Positions 1-8,525 of a stretch of 64,000 nt of DNA are shown piece after piece. Both the position numbers and the translations under genes were made by a program. Numbering within the stretch: position 1 is the first letter of the stretch; each line of letters starts with the position of its first letter. The stretch lies in contig CANLKV010000003.1 in assembly GCA_947491755.1 (NCBI GenBank), positions 227,837 to 291,836 on the forward strand. The letters are read 5' to 3'. The notes beneath the pieces were generated by a model. The model ran no database searches. It had not been told where the DNA came from and saw only the letters and a program-made list of their open reading frames with translations. Source of the stretch: an uncultured Nonlabens sp. (GTDB lineage: Bacteria; Bacteroidota; Bacteroidia; Flavobacteriales; Flavobacteriaceae).

Positions 1-17
1 CCGCTTAATTTTGAGAT

Positions 18-506
18 ATGAAAATCTTGCTACTATCAGATACCCACAGCCATTTTGATTCTTTTATAGAAAAATACGTTCATCAAGCTGACGAGGTATG
101 GCACGCAGGAGATATAGGTGATTTGAAAGTTACAGATCGTATAGCAGCCTTAAAACCATTGCGAGCCGTTTATGGGAATATTGATAATGATCAAGCCAGG
201 TTACAATTCCCATTAAATCTTCGATTTACCTGCGAGGGCATGGATGTATGGATGACCCATATAGGCGGTTATCCAGGCCGTTACAACCAGCGCATACGAG
301 TGGAAATTTATGAACGCCCGCCAGATATCTTCATTTGTGGTCACAGCCACATATTAAAGGTTATGAATGATAAAAGGATCAACTGTTTGCACATGAATCC
401 TGGCGCCGTGGGCATGCATGGTTTTCATAAAAAACGCACCATGCTACGGTTTGAGATCAACCATGGAAAAATTTCTAATCTAGAGGTTATCGAGAAAGAT
501 CGATAA
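18..506 (+). CDS. YfcE/MJ0936-type metallophosphoesterase
   Basis: A 162-aa cytosolic calcineurin-like phosphodiesterase of the small YfcE/MJ0936 class. The metal-site motifs are all visible: SDTHSH (D8, H10), HAGDIGD (D32), YGNID (N54), THIGG (H81) and CGHSH (H109, H111), followed by NPGAVG. The family hydrolyses phosphodiesters with two metal ions; the physiological substrate is usually unknown and nothing here narrows it. Full length for the family. It is transcribed toward the DUF4293 gene, with a palindrome copy and a two-way terminator between them. Confidence 0.9.
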   Translation: MKILLLSDTHSHFDSFIEKYVHQADEVWHAGDIGDLKVTDRIAALKPLRAVYGNIDNDQARLQFPLNLRFTCEGMDVWMTHIGGYPGRYNQRIRVEIYERPPDIFICGHSHILKVMNDKRINCLHMNPGAVGMHGFHKKRTMLRFEINHGKISNLEVIEKDR

Positions 507-529
507 TGCAATGGGGCTTGCGGTGAGGG

Positions 530-545
530 CGCTTTCGCGAAAGCG
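530..545. repeat. Palindrome copy 1 (CGCTTTCGCGAAAGCG), exact
   Basis: Perfect 16-bp palindrome in the gap between two convergent genes, 24 bp after the phosphoesterase stop codon and before the terminator hairpin. Confidence 0.95.
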
Positions 546-569
546 AACTAACAAACACCCTTTAAACAA

Positions 570-600
570 AAAACCCGCAGGGTGGCGCCCTGCAGGTTTT
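570..600. terminator. Two-way terminator between convergent genes
   Basis: Arms AAAACC-GCAGGG and CCCTGC-GGTTTT pair around a 5-nt loop with one C/A mismatch. A-run and T-run flanks allow it to work in both directions for the phosphoesterase gene (+) and the DUF4293 gene (-). Confidence 0.75.
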
Positions 601-628
601 CACACTAATAGTACTAAGATTCTTGTGT

Positions 629-1039
629 TTATCGTAGTCGATCCACAGATTTTACGAGTTGTTCATCCTTTCTTATTGCCCTGTTAGCCAGGACTAGTAA
701 AACGATAGATAGGATAGGTATGAACATCCCAATGCCTTTCTCTGCAACCGCCGTCGCTCCAGACATAGTTAGGGCTCGAGTAACGAAAACTCCTAGTAGA
801 ATAAGGTTCAATATGATATTTAAACGGTTCACTACCGTTTGCAATTTTCTATTCTTATAAATAAATATAGCTGCTATTGATAAAATAGCGCTCGCCACAA
901 ATGCACCGAAATATGAATTTTCATCCATTGCAACAACTTCATTGCCCTCTCCATCAATCCATAGACTAACTACAAAAATCAACCCACCACTACAAGCAGC
1001 AGCAAGGATCAACCATATAGTCTGTATTCTTTGAATCAT
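629..1039 (-). CDS. DUF4293 family membrane protein
   Basis: A 136-aa inner-membrane protein beginning MIQRIQTIWLILA, the usual start of the DUF4293 family of Bacteroidota. Four hydrophobic helices can be seen, at roughly residues 7-27, 43-60, 70-90 and 104-120, with a charged C-terminus. The ATG at 1039 is preferred over an in-frame start 11 codons upstream because the family begins at MIQRIQ. Function is unknown. The pairing with the divergent rho gene is commonly seen in flavobacteria, from memory. Confidence 0.8.
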   Translation of the reverse strand: MIQRIQTIWLILAAACSGGLIFVVSLWIDGEGNEVVAMDENSYFGAFVASAILSIAAIFIYKNRKLQTVVNRLNIILNLILLGVFVTRALTMSGATAVAEKGIGMFIPILSIVLLVLANRAIRKDEQLVKSVDRLR

Positions 1040-1243
1040 AAAAGGAACGCCATTTATCTTAAAGCAGAACAAAAATAATGTTTCAAAGTAAAAAACAAGG
1101 GCATGTAAACATTTTTTAATGTATCATTGTACTCAAGTTTTGTTAACCACCTCTTATTAGGTTAACTAGAAAAATAATTTTTCAGATAAATTATTTTTCT
1201 CAAATCCCCCTTAAGATATTCACATACATTTTTTAATTACTAC

Positions 1244-2929
1244 ATGTTTCAAATAGCTGATTTAAAATCAAAGAAACTTCCTGAATTACAGGAAATTGCA
1301 CAAGAGCTTAACGTACCTAAATTCCGCACCATGCGCAAATTAGACCTGGTATACAAAATACTAGATCTACAGGCAAAAGATCCAGCCGTCATCAAGCAGT
1401 TGGATAGCGATGCAACAACAACGCCTGATACAAAGGCTACTACTAAGGAGCGAAAGCCTAGAACTCCTAAAAAACAACAGGACAAATCTGATAATAAAGC
1501 TCCTGACCAGGATGCAAAGTCAAACGCACCCGGTCCAGAAAAAAAGCAAGACTCAAAAAACGAGAGCCGCAGTCGTAAGCCTAGAGAAGCTAAACCAAGA
1601 AATAATAACAATCGCGATAAATCAGACAACGATTCTCAAAAGCAAGACAATCGCCGCGAGCATAAAAAAGAAAACGACTCTAACGACAAGAATGATTCTA
1701 GAAATAACGATCGTAATTCTAGACATAAAAATCAGCGCAATAACAATAATCAAAACAATGTCCCTAAAGGAAATAAGGACAACCGCAATCGCTACCGCGA
1801 TCCAGACTTTGAATTTGATGGGATTATTGAAAGTGAAGGTGTACTAGACATGATGCCAGATGGCTATGGATTCTTGCGCAGTAGCGATTACAATTACCTA
1901 GCATCTCCAGATGATATTTATGTTTCTCAATCGCAAGTGCGCTTGTTTGGTTTAAAAACAGGAGACACGGTACTAGGAATGGTCCGCCCACCTAAAGAAG
2001 GTGAGAAATATTTCCCATTAATCAAAATCTCCCAGATAAACGGTCTAGACCCTAGCGTGGTGAGAGATCGCGTATCATTTGAACATTTAACGCCATTGTT
2101 TCCTAATGAGAAGTTCAATCTAGCAGAGAGACGCGCGAGTGTATCCACGCGAGTCATGGATTTATTTGCGCCTATAGGAAAAGGTCAACGTGGGATGATT
2201 GTCGCACAGCCCAAAACTGGTAAAACAATGTTATTGAAAGACATTGCAAACGCCATTGCTGCAAATCATCCAGAAGTTTATCAATTGATTCTATTGATTG
2301 ATGAACGCCCAGAAGAGGTTACAGACATGCAGCGTCACGTAGATGGGGAGGTAATCGCTTCAACCTTTGATAAGGAAGCACATGATCATGTACGTGTGGC
2401 AAATATCGTGCTTGAAAAAGCAAAACGTATGGTAGAATGTGGACACGATGTTGTCATTCTATTAGACTCAATTACCCGTCTTGCAAGAGCCTACAATACA
2501 GTCCAGCCTGCTAGCGGTAAGGTACTATCTGGTGGGGTCGATGCAAATGCTTTACATAAACCTAAAAGATTCTTTGGTGCTGCCCGTAATATAGAAGGTG
2601 GTGGCTCATTGTCTATCATAGCCACTGCATTGACAGAAACTGGTTCAAAAATGGACGAGGTGATCTTTGAAGAGTTTAAGGGTACTGGCAACATGGAGCT
2701 ACAACTGGATCGTAACATCTCCAACCGCCGTATTTTCCCAGCTATCGATCTTACCTCTTCTAGCACACGACGTGACGACCTACTCCTAGAGAAGGACACC
2801 GTACAACGCATGTGGATTATGAGAAAATATTTAGCAGATATGAACCCAGTAGAAGCTATGGAATTCATGTCACAACGCATCAAGCAAACTCGCAATAATG
2901 AAGAGTTCCTTGCGACGATGAATGACTAG
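1244..2929 (+). CDS. rho: Transcription termination factor Rho
   Basis: A 561-aa hexameric RNA-dependent ATPase that ends transcription. Domains in order: Rho_N (about residues 5-42), a low-complexity stretch rich in Asn, Lys, Arg, Asp and Ser (about 50-185), the cold-shock-like RNA-binding domain (about 190-270), then the ATPase core. Walker A is QPKTGKT near residue 322, Walker B is VVILLDS near 403, and the Q/R-loop region reads [21 protein letters not shown]. The roughly 130-aa insert makes it longer than E. coli Rho (419 aa) but is usual for Bacteroidota. A hairpin terminator follows. Confidence 0.98.
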   Translation: MFQIADLKSKKLPELQEIAQELNVPKFRTMRKLDLVYKILDLQAKDPAVIKQLDSDATTTPDTKATTKERKPRTPKKQQDKSDNKAPDQDAKSNAPGPEKKQDSKNESRSRKPREAKPRNNNNRDKSDNDSQKQDNRREHKKENDSNDKNDSRNNDRNSRHKNQRNNNNQNNVPKGNKDNRNRYRDPDFEFDGIIESEGVLDMMPDGYGFLRSSDYNYLASPDDIYVSQSQVRLFGLKTGDTVLGMVRPPKEGEKYFPLIKISQINGLDPSVVRDRVSFEHLTPLFPNEKFNLAERRASVSTRVMDLFAPIGKGQRGMIVAQPKTGKTMLLKDIANAIAANHPEVYQLILLIDERPEEVTDMQRHVDGEVIASTFDKEAHDHVRVANIVLEKAKRMVECGHDVVILLDSITRLARAYNTVQPASGKVLSGGVDANALHKPKRFFGAARNIEGGGSLSIIATALTETGSKMDEVIFEEFKGTGNMELQLDRNISNRRIFPAIDLTSSSTRRDDLLLEKDTVQRMWIMRKYLADMNPVEAMEFMSQRIKQTRNNEEFLATMND

Positions 2930-2950
2930 CAAGCATTAATTTTTATCTAT

Positions 2951-2986
2951 AAAAGCCTTACTTACTTGTTTTGTAGGGCTTTTTAT
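2951..2986 (+). terminator. rho terminator
   Basis: An 11-bp stem (AAAAGCCTTAC with GTAGGGCTTTT, one G-U pair) around an 11-nt loop, followed by T residues, 22 bp after the rho stop codon. Confidence 0.75.
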
Positions 2987-2988
2987 TG

Positions 2989-3004
2989 CGCTTTCGCGAA
3001 AGCG
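2989..3004. repeat. Palindrome copy 2, exact
   Basis: CGCTTTCGCGAAAGCG directly after the rho terminator T-run and 126 bp before the next gene. Intergenic. Confidence 0.95.
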
Positions 3005-3129
3005 AAATCACAGCCAACTAAAAAACATAAAAGTTACCTCCTAGAAAAATCCAGCATTATCACAACAGATGTATAATCTTAATTCTAAGAGAACGTTATT
3101 CTATCACTTACTTATTTTATTTAAAGCAT

Positions 3130-3711
3130 ATGTATAAACTCATAGTCCTAGTACTATTTACAACCGGAACAATAACTGCACAACAAGATGCAACCAATCT
3201 CATAGATGAAGAGTTTGAGTCCTTAATCAACGAATCAAATAATTATCAAGATTATAAGGTGGTAAAGGAAAACTCATTACTGCAACTTAAATCGCGTACG
3301 GCTTCTTACATCAACGATCTTCAAGATAAAATCACACAACTAGAAGCAAATATCACTGCAGAACAACAAGCACAACAGCGTCTGAAAAATGAGTTAGAAT
3401 CTAAGAGCAATACCGTAATTACTCTTAACCAAGAAAAAGATACGATTGATTTTCTAGGGTTTTCTCTTAACAAAAGCTTGTATAATACTCTGGTATGGTC
3501 GTTTGTAGGTCTATTGGTACTTGCAGTAACCGCACAAAGCATAAGCTATAAACGAAGCAAAACAACGACAGATCTGGCCTATCAGGAAAAAGAAACAGCA
3601 GAGGCAGAATTAGAGCGCGTAAAATTAAGAGCCATAGAAGAAAAACAACGGCTGGGTCGACAGCTGCAGGATGAGCGTAATAAATTAGCAAAATTAAAAG
3701 GCACCTCTTGA
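3130..3711 (+). CDS. Conserved membrane protein with coiled coils
   Basis: A 193-aa protein with an N-terminal signal peptide (about 1-17, ending ITAQQ). A long charged coiled coil spans about 50-105, one transmembrane helix about 119-137 (TLVWSFVGLLVLAV), and a second Lys/Glu/Arg-rich coiled coil runs to the end. I recognise it as a flavobacterial conserved protein. Homologues are sometimes labelled tRNA (guanine-N1)-methyltransferase, but no SAM-binding or TrmD motif is present, so that label is not supported. It may be a membrane-anchored scaffold; function unknown. Confidence 0.75.
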   Translation: MYKLIVLVLFTTGTITAQQDATNLIDEEFESLINESNNYQDYKVVKENSLLQLKSRTASYINDLQDKITQLEANITAEQQAQQRLKNELESKSNTVITLNQEKDTIDFLGFSLNKSLYNTLVWSFVGLLVLAVTAQSISYKRSKTTTDLAYQEKETAEAELERVKLRAIEEKQRLGRQLQDERNKLAKLKGTS

Positions 3712-3740
3712 TTCACGGGTGTTTTCTTAAAAACGGTCAT

Positions 3741-3772
3741 AAAAAAAGCTCCTATTTCTAGGAGCTTTTTTC
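3741..3772. terminator. Two-way terminator
   Basis: A perfect hairpin: AAAAAAGCTCCT and AGGAGCTTTTTT around a short loop, placed between the convergent coiled-coil gene (+) and rpsT (-). A- and T-runs on the two sides suit both directions. Confidence 0.9.
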
Positions 3773-3802
3773 AACTAATATTTTAAAATCTAATGACGCT
3801 TA

Positions 3803-4054
3803 CTAGATAGAAGCAACGTGCTTTGCAAGCTTTGATTTAAGGTTGCTTGCCTTATTCCAGTGAATAACGTTCTTTTTAGCCAGCTTATCGATCATTGAAG
3901 TAACCTCAACAAACAACTTCTCTGCGGTAGACTTATCTTCTGTCTCTTTCAATTTCTTGATCGCATTACGAGTTGTTTTGTGCTGGTACTTATTACGTAC
4001 TCTAGCAGCCTCATTTCTACGTATTCTCTTTAAAGCACTTTTGTGATTTGCCAT
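3803..4054 (-). CDS. rpsT: 30S ribosomal protein S20
   Basis: An 83-aa basic protein starting MANHKSALKRIRRNEAAR, the S20 signature. It binds 16S rRNA during early assembly of the small subunit. It is full length and lies downstream of tRNA-Glu on the same strand, so the two may be co-transcribed. Confidence 0.98.
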   Translation of the reverse strand: MANHKSALKRIRRNEAARVRNKYQHKTTRNAIKKLKETEDKSTAEKLFVEVTSMIDKLAKKNVIHWNKASNLKSKLAKHVASI

Positions 4055-4100
4055 ATCTCTTAAAACTTGGTTTTATTTCTAAAACCGATTTATGTTATTG

Positions 4101-4172
4101 TAGCCCGTAGGGGAATCGAACCCCTCTTACCAGGATGAAAACCTGGCGTCCTAGCCGATAGACGAACGGGCC
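4101..4172 (-). tRNA. tRNA-Glu (anticodon TTC)
   Basis: On the minus strand it starts GGCCCGTTCGTCTA and folds as a cloverleaf. The anticodon stem CCAGG/CCTGG encloses the loop TTTTCAT with anticodon TTC. The T-arm GAGGGGTTCGATTCCCCT is intact and the 3' end ACGGGCT pairs with the 5' acceptor strand, with a G-U at position 1. CCA is not encoded. Confidence 0.97.
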
Positions 4173-4248
4173 ATTGTTTGCTCGTTTAGCGGATGCAAAA
4201 ATAAACACTTTTTCCAATCCTGCAAACGACAATTAATTTTTTTTTGAA

Positions 4249-5727
4249 TTAATATGCTTTTGCAAATAAAACACGCTGGCTAGATGGCTTACCAGAGAAT
4301 ACACAAACCCCTTCTTCTTTATCCTGCTCTAGTGGGATACAACGAATAGTAGCCTTAGTCAGCTCCTTGATCTTCTCTTCAGTTTCTATAGTGCCATCCC
4401 AGTGTGCTGACAGGAAGCCTCCTTTATTCTCCAGAACATCTTTAAATTCCTCAAAATCTTCTACTCTAGTTGTATGTTGATCACGGTAACTAGCCGCAGT
4501 ATTGAATAAATCTTTCTGTATTTGTTGAAGCAACTGTGCAACATGCTCTGCAAGACCTTCTAATGGCACGGTGCTTTTACTTAAAGTATCACGCCTTGCC
4601 AGCTCTACAGTTCCGTTAGCTAGATCTCTAGCGCCTATTGCAATACGTAAAGGAACTCCTTGCAGCTCATGTTGAGCAAATTTTGCTCCTGGCCTCAAGG
4701 TATCACGATCATCATATTTAACTGAGATGTGATGCGCCTTTAAAGAGCTCATGATTTCCTTTACAGTGGGGTCTAATTCTTCCAGCTGCTCTTGACCTTT
4801 ATATATGGGAACTATAACGACTTGATTAGGTGCTAAATTAGGCGGCAACACCAAACCTTTATCATCGCTATGAGTCATTATAAGAGCTCCCATCAATCGA
4901 GTTGAAACTCCCCATGATGTCGCCCAGACGTGCTCTTGAGAACCTTCTTTTGTGGTAAACTTCACATCAAAAGCTTTAGCAAAATTCTGACCCAAAAAGT
5001 GGCTTGTACCGGCCTGTAGCGCCTTGCCATCTTGCATCAACGCTTCAATACAGTATGTTTCATCTGCCCCTGCAAATCGCTCACTCTCTGTTTTTGTTCC
5101 CTTGACTACTGGTATAGCCATAAAATCCTCTGCAAAGGTTGCATAGACATCATTCATCAACTGCGCTTCTTTTAAAGCTTCAGCTTTAGTAGCATGTGCC
5201 GTATGACCTTCTTGCCATAAAAACTCTGCAGTTCTTAAAAACAAACGTGTCCTCATCTCCCATCGTACTACATTTGCCCACTGATTGATTAACAACGGCA
5301 AATCTCTATACGACTGGATCCATCCTTTATAAGTATTCCAGATGATCGCCTCACTAGTGGGACGCACAACCAGTTCCTCTTCCAGTTTAGCCTCTGGATC
5401 AACACGTAATTTCCCTGGATGATCTGGATCATTTTGTAATCTATAATGGGTTACTACAGCACATTCTTTAGCAAAACCTTCCGCATTTTTTTCTTCTGCT
5501 TCAAACAGACTTTTAGGAACAAATAGAGGGAAATAGGCATTTTGATGGCCAGTCTCTTTAAACATGCGATCTAGTTCTGCCTGCATTTTTTCCCATATGG
5601 CATATCCATATGGTTTGATGACCATGCAGCCTCTTACCGCACTATTTTGTGCAAGGTCTGCCTTGACAACTAGCTCATTATACCATTTTGAATAATCTTC
5701 TGTTCTGCTTGTGAGGTTTTTGCTCAT
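4249..5727 (-). CDS. proS: Prolyl-tRNA synthetase (short type)
   Basis: A 492-aa class II aminoacyl-tRNA synthetase that charges tRNA-Pro in the cytosol. Its length and lack of the INS editing insert place it in the archaeal/eukaryotic-like ProRS type normal for Bacteroidota. Visible features: [14 protein letters not shown], motif 2 [24 protein letters not shown], motif 3 region [15 protein letters not shown], and an anticodon-binding domain from about residue 290. The ATG at 5727 (MSKNLTSR) is chosen over a GTG five codons upstream. Confidence 0.97.
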   Translation of the reverse strand: MSKNLTSRTEDYSKWYNELVVKADLAQNSAVRGCMVIKPYGYAIWEKMQAELDRMFKETGHQNAYFPLFVPKSLFEAEEKNAEGFAKECAVVTHYRLQNDPDHPGKLRVDPEAKLEEELVVRPTSEAIIWNTYKGWIQSYRDLPLLINQWANVVRWEMRTRLFLRTAEFLWQEGHTAHATKAEALKEAQLMNDVYATFAEDFMAIPVVKGTKTESERFAGADETYCIEALMQDGKALQAGTSHFLGQNFAKAFDVKFTTKEGSQEHVWATSWGVSTRLMGALIMTHSDDKGLVLPPNLAPNQVVIVPIYKGQEQLEELDPTVKEIMSSLKAHHISVKYDDRDTLRPGAKFAQHELQGVPLRIAIGARDLANGTVELARRDTLSKSTVPLEGLAEHVAQLLQQIQKDLFNTAASYRDQHTTRVEDFEEFKDVLENKGGFLSAHWDGTIETEEKIKELTKATIRCIPLEQDKEEGVCVFSGKPSSQRVLFAKAY

Positions 5728-5790
5728 ATAGGAATTTGGCACAAAACTTGCACCTTATTTAGAGGTTTGTTAAAAGCTTGAAGCTAGCGA

Positions 5791-5798
5791 CAAAACTA
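5791..5798 (-). promoter_or_regulatory. Possible -7 box for proS
   Basis: The minus strand reads TAGTTTTG, an exact fit to the Bacteroidota -7 consensus TAnnTTTG, about 64 bp before the proS ATG. I did not find a convincing -33 TTG partner. Confidence 0.35.
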
Positions 5799-5833
5799 CT
5801 TATTTTTATCGAATGCTTTCTAACATCAACACT

Positions 5834-6898
5834 ATGAAAACTAACAATATCTTTTACCGTACATTAACTAGGACCGCCCTAGTGATGATTTTATCTATTA
5901 CGTTAGTTTCATGTGGTTCCTATGTAGAATCTTCATACAATGATGGAATTTATGGCGAGTTACCTACACGTATCGATCAAGAATTTGAGGTAACCACGGA
6001 GGATGTTTATAATGAAAACTCTTCTAATTATTACCAGCAATTATTTGCCATAGAAGCGGCACAGTACCCTAACAGCAACTCACAAACTGATGAGATTTTT
6101 ACAGATGTAGAAGATTATTCAGCAGATGATTACGTGCAAGAACCAGGTGAATATGTACTAGATTATGCCGCACAGCCTGCCTGGGGAACAGACCCATCAG
6201 AAACGATTATAAATTACTACAGTTTTGGCGGTTTCAATCAATTTGGTTTTGGTCCTTGGGGCTTTAATAACTTCGGCTTTGGTCCGTGGGGATTCAATAA
6301 TTTTGGCCCTTGGGGTTTTAACAGATTCGGTTTTGGGTTTGGAGGTTTCAATAGATTTGGTTTTGGTTTCGGTGGCTTTTACGATCCATTTTTTTATGGT
6401 GGATTTGGATTCAATCCATGGTTTAATGGTGGTTTTAATGCCTGGGGAGGCAATTTTGGCTACAATCGCAACAATTATGCATATGCTGGTTACAGGGGTA
6501 ATAACAGATACGGCAATTACAACACAAGAAACACAGGTATCGTCGATAATTCAAGAAATGTAAGTACACGACGCGCATCAGTCCCTGCAAATAATAGAGA
6601 GGCTCGAGCAGGACGTAGTGCAACAACACGTCGCGGTACGACCACCACAACACGTAGAAGCTCCTACCCTACTTCACGATCTGTTCGTTCTGCAACATCA
6701 CGCAGATCATCTTATCCAACAGCACGATCTTCTAGTTTTCCTAGTCGTAGTAGTTCTGGTGTAGGTAGGTCATCCAGCAGTGGTAGATCATCTGGCAGTG
6801 TAGGTAGATCCTCATCTTCTAGCTCACGCAGCTCGGGCGGCGGTAGATCTGGCGGTGGCGGTAGATCTAGTGGTGGACGCTCTGGCGGAAGAGGATAA
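5834..6898 (+). CDS. Gly/Phe/Trp-repeat lipoprotein
   Basis: A 354-aa predicted outer-membrane lipoprotein. The signal peptide ends in a lipobox (LVSC, Cys near residue 27). A middle region (about residues 130-200) is built of degenerate repeats such as GFGPWGFNNF and FGFGGFNRF. The C-terminal third is low complexity, with Arg/Ser/Thr then Gly/Ser/Arg. An ATG 7 codons upstream (5813) is possible, but the signal peptide fits better from 5834. It lies 15 bp ahead of the FadL-like gene, so one operon. Function is not recognised. Confidence 0.8.
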   Translation: MKTNNIFYRTLTRTALVMILSITLVSCGSYVESSYNDGIYGELPTRIDQEFEVTTEDVYNENSSNYYQQLFAIEAAQYPNSNSQTDEIFTDVEDYSADDYVQEPGEYVLDYAAQPAWGTDPSETIINYYSFGGFNQFGFGPWGFNNFGFGPWGFNNFGPWGFNRFGFGFGGFNRFGFGFGGFYDPFFYGGFGFNPWFNGGFNAWGGNFGYNRNNYAYAGYRGNNRYGNYNTRNTGIVDNSRNVSTRRASVPANNREARAGRSATTRRGTTTTTRRSSYPTSRSVRSATSRRSSYPTARSSSFPSRSSSGVGRSSSSGRSSGSVGRSSSSSSRSSGGGRSGGGGRSSGGRSGGRG

Positions 6899-6913
6899 TA
6901 AACCTTTAATTAT

Positions 6914-8434
6914 ATGAAAAGAATATTATATACAAGCGCGCTAGTTTTAGGTGCGCTTTTTTGTGATGCACAATCAGTTACCGATGGACTTTTATATGGT
7001 CAGCAAGACGATCTATATGGTACAGCAAGATATCGAGCCTTGAGCGGCGCTTTTGGAGCATTAGGTGGTGATTTGTCTGCCATGAGTCAAAACCCTGCAG
7101 GGTCTGCAATCTTCAGCAACCACTACGCTAGTTTTTCAATAGGATACAACGATAAGCAAAATCGTGGATCTTATTTTGGAACGGTAACAGATAGCGACGA
7201 ACAGGACCTTAATTTTGGACAATTCGGTGGTGTATTGGTGTTTAAAAGCATCGATGAAAGCCTGTTGACTAAGTTCAGCATAGGGCTTAATTACGATAAT
7301 ACAAGAAACTACGACAACAACTCTATATTGAGAGGTGTAGCAGACACCTCGATCTCTCAATACTTTATCAATAATGCTAATGGTTTTACCATAGATAACT
7401 TTGAAACACAAAGAGGCGAGTCAGTGTCTGATTTGTATAGATTTCTAGGCGAGCAGGTAGGATTTGATGCCCAGCAGGGATTGCTAGGCTTTCAAGCATT
7501 TGTTATCAACCCTGTTGACCCGACAGATCCTAACAATGCGTCATACACGAGTGCCACAGGAACTGGTAATTTCACTCAAATAAGTTCACTTTCCAGTGCT
7601 GGATCGCAAAGCAAAACAAGCTTTAACGTTGCGGGACAATTTGCTAATCGATGGTCCATAGGCCTTAATCTTAACGGGCACTTTATTGACTATACACGAC
7701 TTGATCGTTTTACAGAAGCTAATAGCAATGTTGATGCCAGCACTAGGCAGGTTGATTTTGAAAACTTACTAGACGTTAACGGATCTGGGTTTTCATTCCA
7801 GATAGGGGCAATAGGTAATATTACAGAGTCTTTACGTGTAGGGGCGACTTATGAATCTCCTACCTGGTACGATATTGAAGAAACCCTGTTGCAAGAAATT
7901 AGCACTACACGGGTGGAGAATGGTCAAAGCATTTTTGAAGATGTACGACCCGACGTACTCAATGTCTATCTACCTTACAATCTTAGAACACCAGGTAGTG
8001 TTACAGGAAGCATAGCATACGTATTTGGCACTAAGGGATTGCTTAGTTTAGATTATTCAAGTCGCGATTATTCAAACCTGGAGTTTGAAAATGGTGTCAG
8101 CAATAATTTTGATCAAAACAATGCGTTTATAAGTCAAAACTTGCAACGAGCGAACACACTGCGTATAGGTGGCGAGTATCGCATTGAACGTTTTACTTTA
8201 CGCGGAGGGTTCCGTCAGGTAGATTCTCCCTATCAAGACAAAACCATCATAGGCGATTTAACTGGTTACAGCGCTGGTCTAGGATACAACTGGGGCAATA
8301 CCGTTCTTGATATCTCTTATGATTATGCACAACGTGATTCTAGTGAACAACTATTCAGCGGTGGGGTAACAAATCGTGGTTTCTTACAGACCACACAGCA
8401 CAATGTTGTAGCAACTCTGGGCTTCAATTTTTAA
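6914..8434 (+). CDS. OmpP1/FadL-family outer-membrane transporter
   Basis: A 506-aa outer-membrane beta-barrel. The signal peptide ends near residue 19 (CDAQS). The segment with YRALSGAFGALGGDLSAMSQNPAG is the typical N-terminal hatch region of the OmpP1/FadL/TodX family, which takes up long-chain fatty acids and other hydrophobic compounds. The remainder alternates polar and aromatic residues and ends in a C-terminal aromatic (GFNF). The substrate here is unknown. Co-transcribed with the lipoprotein just upstream. Confidence 0.88.
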   Translation: MKRILYTSALVLGALFCDAQSVTDGLLYGQQDDLYGTARYRALSGAFGALGGDLSAMSQNPAGSAIFSNHYASFSIGYNDKQNRGSYFGTVTDSDEQDLNFGQFGGVLVFKSIDESLLTKFSIGLNYDNTRNYDNNSILRGVADTSISQYFINNANGFTIDNFETQRGESVSDLYRFLGEQVGFDAQQGLLGFQAFVINPVDPTDPNNASYTSATGTGNFTQISSLSSAGSQSKTSFNVAGQFANRWSIGLNLNGHFIDYTRLDRFTEANSNVDASTRQVDFENLLDVNGSGFSFQIGAIGNITESLRVGATYESPTWYDIEETLLQEISTTRVENGQSIFEDVRPDVLNVYLPYNLRTPGSVTGSIAYVFGTKGLLSLDYSSRDYSNLEFENGVSNNFDQNNAFISQNLQRANTLRIGGEYRIERFTLRGGFRQVDSPYQDKTIIGDLTGYSAGLGYNWGNTVLDISYDYAQRDSSEQLFSGGVTNRGFLQTTQHNVVATLGFNF

Positions 8435-8454
8435 TGTAGTATGGTGTGATATTT

Positions 8455-8470
8455 CGCTTTCGCGAAAGCG
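8455..8470. repeat. Palindrome copy 3, exact
   Basis: CGCTTTCGCGAAAGCG in the 80-bp gap between the convergent FadL-like gene and the T9SS type B gene. Confidence 0.95.
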
Positions 8471-8494
8471 TAATTAAACCCATAATTTTATAGC

Positions 8495-8525
8495 ATAGGG
8501 CATCTAGTGATGCCCTATCTTTTTA
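8495..8525 (+). terminator. Terminator overlapping the end of the opposing gene
   Basis: A perfect 10-bp stem, ATAGGGCATC and GATGCCCTAT, with a TAGT loop, then CTTTTT. It would end FadL-like transcription (+). The right arm lies over the stop codon of the convergent gene that ends at 8515. Confidence 0.8.

Noticed and set aside
1440..1460. GCGAAAGCC in rho as another palindrome copy
   Set aside because: Only the right half matches and the left half is unrelated; too short to count.
1410..1847. A 145-aa plus-strand frame inside rho, and a 126-aa antisense frame at 1249-1629
   Set aside because: Both are shadows of the low-complexity Asn/Lys/Arg-rich part of Rho; their sequence is biased (Ile/Thr or Ser/Leu runs) and has no independent support.
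3130..3711. tRNA (guanine-N1)-methyltransferase label for the coiled-coil protein
   Set aside because: No TrmD knot or SAM motif is present; the protein is a signal peptide, a coiled coil, one membrane helix and another coiled coil.
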